Below, one piece after another: positions 59,999 to 64,000 of a DNA stretch of 64,000 nt. Below the pieces are notes generated by a model. The model searched no databases and had not been told where the DNA came from. It worked only from the letters and a program-made list of their open reading frames with translations. The stretch covers positions 3,448,001-3,512,000 of the forward strand of contig PUFA01000062.1 in the NCBI GenBank assembly GCA_003508835.1, given 5' to 3'. A program made the position numbers and the translations under genes. Origin of the DNA: Eonycteris spelaea. Taxonomy: Eukaryota > Chordata > Mammalia > Chiroptera > Pteropodidae. The stretch's first letter is position 1; the number at the start of each line of letters is the position of its first letter.

Positions 59999-60181
59999 TA
60001 TCTTTTTTGGGAGGGGAGATTTTTTTTTTAACATTGTTTGTTTGTTTGTTTGTTTGTTTTAACACCCACAGCACCTGGTATTCCTAGGTGGGTCTCCTGT
60101 CCAAGTACTCACCAGGCTTGACCCTGCTTAGCTTCCAAGATCAAATGAGATAGGGCACGTTCAGTGTGGCATGGCCATAGA
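59999..60181 (-). mobile_element. Retroposed 5S rRNA copy with A-rich tail and target duplications
   Basis: The 5S-derived part is 60061-60181. Flanking 9-bp direct repeats TGAGACAAT (59990-59998 and 60182-60190) mark L1-type insertion. Read on the minus strand, the order is 5S body, an AAAC-type repeat tail (60034-60060), 'aatgtt', an A-run, a 'ctcccctccc' block and a further A-run. The non-5S piece after the first tail could be read-through transcript or the 3' module of a 5S-derived SINE. Confidence 0.85.
60061..60181 (-). pseudogene. 5S ribosomal RNA pseudogene
   Basis: The plus strand is the reverse complement of mammalian 5S rRNA over its whole length of about 121 bases, with roughly 20 substitutions and one extra G near 60090. 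In a real gene this RNA joins the large ribosomal subunit. The internal promoter A-box (60122-60134 on the plus strand) is intact, but the C-box area (60084-60102) carries several changes. With the target duplications and lack of a normal terminator at the 3' end, a functional 5S gene is unlikely. Confidence 0.88.
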
Positions 60182-60190
60182 TGAGACAAT

Positions 60191-61592
60191 GATTATTTTT
60201 TCTAAAATCATTTTCAAACTAAATAGCAGGGTAATTGCCAATAAATGTCTTTCTTAGCCTGCTATGTAATGTTACATACTGAATACTGTCCAACATCCGT
60301 AGAAAAGGAACTAACAAATTAGTGAAATAACATTGATTTTAATTTCAAATAAGTATTCTAATTCTTTAGTTTCTAATTCTAATTCTTTAATTTCCTGAAT
60401 TTGCCTTAATTTTATGTATTAAGTGAAATAGTGTTGGTCTTTTATAGCCCAAACAAAACACAAGCCGCAGTTTCAAAAAAAATCATGGAAATTCTTGGAA
60501 TGTTAAAATTTATCAGCTCCATTATCTATGGTTAAATGGATAATGAGGAAGAAAGAGAAATGATTTTTTGCAATATAATACAAAACAAATATGTCAGTTC
60601 TGTTGAGCTACTCCAACCTCTATTAACAGTGGGATTTTTGTGGGGGGCAAAACATTGTTTTAAGGATGTTTTGGTACTGTTTCCCTTGTGGGGCATGGAA
60701 GGACATGTGCAGTGTTTTCTGTCTGCATCAAGCTGCTCTCTCAAGCATAGGCGTTCTTTGCACCACTGATGCTACTGTATTTGTATAGTGGTTCTGGGAT
60801 CAAAATTTGGGAAAAATTACAATGTTTTTGTTTCATTTTTACAATCATATAAACCTATCAGTTCATAGTCAGAAAAATTTCCAAACAAACACGATGAGAA
60901 CATACTGCAACAGGGACTGGAATTACAATTTAGGGAGTTAACTTTTTACTTAAGTTGGTCCATCTGCCTCGTGTTTGTTTGGGTTTGGGGGACTGGTTGA
61001 AGTGCAGCAGGTAAAATGCTAAACTTAATAAGTAATGCGATTTTAGGTGTAACAGAAATAAATCCTCACTCATGTTTTAGAATAAATCTTTGCTCGAGGT
61101 ATATTTCAAAAGATAAGTTTTGCTTTCCTAATTTGGAATAATTTTATCTGGGAAATCATATTTTTGAATATTAATCTTTTTTATTTCCCACATAATTTAG
61201 TTCCAAAGAACTGTGAAAAATTTAGATCATTATCTCACCTTTAACATTTCCCTAGTTGTTCTTAGAATTGATAGGAAGACTTTCTCACTTTGGTTGTTTA
61301 ATTTTTATCTTCTGTCCTAACCATTGCTTGCCACTAAAAACAACTCATGATGCCATGTTGAGGAAACACATTTTATTTAATATTGTGACAAAAATCACAT
61401 TTTATTCAGTAATAAGAAAACCCATCTCTTTATTTAAAGTTCAATACAAGACTACCTTAGAAAAAAATCACTCCAATAGGTGTAAAGGATTTTTAGGTGA
61501 TTTTATATTAAAATGTTTGACCAGATACACTTATCATAAAGGTAAGATTTGGCATGTCTACGTGTATGTAATTTTTTTCCTTTAGAATTACT
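60191..61592. other. Non-coding stretch, nothing recognised
   Basis: Includes overlapping 70- and 77-codon frames on opposite strands (60532-60769) and a 109-codon frame (61256-61585). None has a domain. Confidence 0.5.
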
Positions 61593-61611
61593 AAAAAAAA
61601 AAAAAAAAAAA
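61593..61611. repeat. A19 homopolymer
   Basis: Nineteen A in a row. It could be the tail of an old plus-strand retroposon, but the left side is not recognised. Confidence 0.95.
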
Positions 61612-61770
61612 TGACTCGGAGTCACACAGCAGCCTTCTTTGCTGTAACTAATCCCTCCAGATCTGGCGGAGCTGTTCAGGCCGTACTTCCTGCCTGAACC
61701 CGCCTATGCGAAATGAAGGCAGAACAAAAACAAAATAAAAATTCGGCAAAGATCCTTTTCATTATTTTTT
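61612..61770. promoter_or_regulatory. Candidate regulatory block with retained CpGs and AP-1-like palindrome
   Basis: At least six CpGs in about 160 bases, in contrast to very few around. It opens with TGACTCGGAGTCA (61612-61624), two AP-1-type half sites as a perfect inverted repeat around one central base. No repeat family matches. A 124-codon plus-strand frame starts at 61713 but runs into the TA palindrome and has no domain. Confidence 0.33.
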
Positions 61771-62036
61771 CGGAATTCCAAAACTTGTTGTCAAATCATT
61801 TGAACTTCAAAGTGGCACCCTGTCTCTGTCATTGTCTGTGTATAAAATCCTGTTCATTCATTGTCTTCATAAAGGAGAGTCCAGGGTTTTTCAGGGAGCT
61901 TTTTCAAGTCACCACTGCATATTCCAGCAATAGGAAGGCACAGCAGGTTTGTAGAACTGGATCAAATCAAACTCTTTCTCCTTGGAATAAGAGTGTCTTA
62001 AAAAAATACCATGAAATTTCAGGGGATATATATATA

Positions 62037-62070
62037 ATATATAGGAGATATATATATATCTCCTATATAT
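62037..62070. repeat. 34-bp perfect palindrome in TA-rich DNA
   Basis: Arms of 17 bases read as reverse complements with no spacer: AGGAGA (62043-62048) and TCTCCT (62059-62064) are symmetric about a central TA run, and the outer flanks pair as well. It could form a cruciform. Confidence 0.95.
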
Positions 62071-63351
62071 ATAATCCTATAAAATAATCTGCTTAAAACA
62101 CAAGGTTTTTTTCTTCCCTAATTTTTAAAGATAAGAAGAATGAGGACTATATAGATAATTTATGTGGATCAAAGTGAGTTGGTTTAGTAATCAGTTGTAA
62201 GGTTTTATTTGAACCTTTTTCAAAAAGAATTTAAGTTAAGTCTTGTTTGGTCTCTGTTTTGCAATGCTAAGCCCTGTGTTATTTATAATATTTTAACAGG
62301 GATTAGTTGAAGGGAGGTAAAGTGATAAACTTCCACATTTAAACAGCTTTTCTGGCAAATTTTAGTTAAAATATCACAGACTCTATTTACAGAGACGGAA
62401 TGCACTGATAGAGTGACAGTCTGTCAGGGACTCACAGTCTGGTCTCTTTTGGATATTTGTCCATAGGACACATTTCACAATAGAAAAACTTCGAGATACT
62501 GGACACCTATGGCCTAACTTAATTTTCCTAGTTCTTACACAGGCCTCCATGGTATAAGAAAGTTTAGAAATTTGGACTAAAATATGTTCAAAGATTATGT
62601 GACTCCACCATTTTACAACTTAAATCATCTGGGAAATATTATCAGCCAAAATATTCTTCAGGGCATGTTACCTTTGAGGACTATGCTTTTAGAGAGGTGG
62701 ACTGAAGAACTTATCTCCTTATTGTACCTTGATCTTCAGTTCTATAACAAATACATTTTGCACGAAATAAACTTATTCTATATACACTTTTCTCCTTCTA
62801 AGATGACCTTTTTATAATGCAAGTTTCTGAGTCAATTGAGTTTTTACTTTAATTCTTTACTCTAGCTCTATTTAGGTGGTGCCTAAATCAGCTAATTTCT
62901 AGTGTGCATTGAAGTCTTATTTTCCTACTTTAGGAAACTGAGCTTGTCATGCTGGAATTCTTTCTGTAAGTAGTTTGGCCTGGGTGGTTTTGTTCCCATA
63001 GAAGAATGTAATCTGTTGCTCAACTGATAGACTCTGATCTATGAGAATAGCATACGTAGTTCTGCAGTTTATGAGTATGCCCAGATCACATCATCATGTA
63101 GGATTCTGCATACTACCCACTGGCTATCTATGTGTTATATACATGTCTTTTAGAGTATCTGTCAATTGTGCTTTATCCAGACACCAACCAAGCCATCTTG
63201 ATATTATTTATACTCAACGTTGCTCCACAAATAACTCGGTATAATCGATAACAAATATGGACATTTTGAAAATATATAAAAATATATATCAGTGTTTCAA
63301 GGACTAAGGACAAGAAGTAAAATGAGAATAACATGCTGGAGTTGAATGGCT
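62071..63351. other. Non-coding stretch, nothing recognised
   Basis: Unique-looking AT-rich DNA with short frames only. Confidence 0.5.
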
Positions 63352-63405
63352 ATATCTGGGCTTAGCACACAAAACGTTTCAATAATTATTTGTTGAAAAA
63401 ATAAA
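63352..63405 (+). mobile_element. L2 3'-terminus fragment, plus strand
   Basis: 'gggcttagcacacaaaacgtttcaataattatttgttgaaa' fits the L2 3' end. Short, so tentative. Confidence 0.5.
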
Positions 63406-64000
63406 TAGGAAAATTATAAGTGTAAGGGTCAGATTAAAAGGCAAACATGCAGTTTGTCTCTTGTTTTCTGAGTAGCCAATCAATACAAAATGATAAAACC
63501 AATAGAATCAGACTTATTTTTCGAAGTTTTTCTTGTCTAGATGAGAAGTGTGGTAACTGAGGAAAGAATATGAAGTGAATGGTTCATCCTTGTTCGTGAG
63601 GCATATTTTCTCTTTTTTCTAAGAAGCTGCATTGATATTACTTCTAGATTTCAAATGAGAGAATATAGCTATTATGGGAAATGGAAAAAGTACCATTTCT
63701 TATCAGCTTTCTAAGGGCCCAGTTTGTCAAATAATGTGCCAGCAGTAAAATCTGTAATAACTTCTTAAATTTAAATAATCATAATCTGGAAATATTTGTT
63801 TTCTGCATAGAAAAAAGAAATAGAGAATACCAGACTTACATGCCACTTTAGATCAACGTAAGAATTGTCATACTAAGTTTACTAGCCCAACATACTTCCA
63901 GTGAGAGTTTTGCTGTTCAGGACAAAGGACGTTTATCTTCTTTGCCAGCAATCTCAAAATTAGAGATAGAAAAAGATACTCTAGTTTCTGTGACTAACCT
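63406..64000. other. Non-coding stretch, nothing recognised
   Basis: No gene or repeat matched up to the window end. Confidence 0.5.

Noticed and set aside
60061..60181. Functional 5S rRNA gene
   Set aside because: About 20 substitutions, a changed C-box and target duplications indicate a retroposed pseudogene.
61713..62087. 124-codon plus-strand frame
   Set aside because: Ends in translated TA palindrome, no domain, no neighbouring gene structure.

Overview
This window looks like a gene desert or a very large intron from a eutherian (placental) mammal. I find no protein-coding exon that I can support. The longest open frames (up to 140 codons) have no recognisable domains, lie across repeats or in AT-rich DNA, and are about what chance gives in roughly two-thirds A+T sequence. 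Mammalian origin follows from many old mammal-wide repeats on both strands: MIR SINEs, LINE-2, old LINE-1, ERVL-MaLR (MLT1-like) LTRs, and hAT-type DNA transposons (MER1, MER3, MER5A types). All are decayed.

The lineage is only partly constrained. I see no Alu, rodent B1/B2, carnivore Can-SINE, ruminant Bov, pig PRE1 or horse ERE-like SINE in 64 kb. That argues against primates, rodents, carnivores, ruminants, pigs and horses. The one clear RNA-derived insert is a retroposed 5S rRNA copy with target-site duplications and a composite A-rich tail (about 60.0-60.2 kb). Fruit bats carry 5S-derived SINEs, so a megabat is one candidate, but a single copy cannot settle it.

Layout. 0-10 kb: AT-rich DNA with small microsatellites, an LTR-like fragment (4.5 kb), an L2 fragment and two larger CT/CA/TG microsatellites. 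10-14 kb: a C-run with strong G-quadruplex potential, a CpG-retaining block that looks like a conserved non-coding element, then L2 and MIR. 14-21 kb: an MLT1-like LTR (16 kb), a degraded L1 ORF2 (17-18 kb) and an internally deleted MER1 element with a perfect 8-bp target duplication (18.7 kb). 21-31 kb: TA/GATA microsatellites, mostly unique DNA, MIR and L2 pieces and a 35-bp tandem duplication. 31-40 kb: L2, LTR, MIR, a MER3-like element and the longest L2 copy (about 37.0-38.8 kb), followed by two MIRs. 40-50 kb: mostly unique DNA, two L1 3'UTR pieces and a MER5A-like element. 50-54 kb: a cluster of five MIR or L2/MIR-like fragments. 54-64 kb: large triplet and dinucleotide repeats, another LTR-like element, a CTCF-like motif pair, the 5S retroposon, a CpG-retaining block with an AP-1-like palindrome, and a 34-bp AT palindrome.

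Because there are no genes, the window has no pathway or operon logic to describe. Any function would be regulatory, and the best candidates are the CpG-retaining blocks and the CTCF-like pair. I found no evidence of a new biological system here. Repeat names come from my recollection of consensus sequences, boundaries are approximate (often by tens of bases), and no alignment was run.
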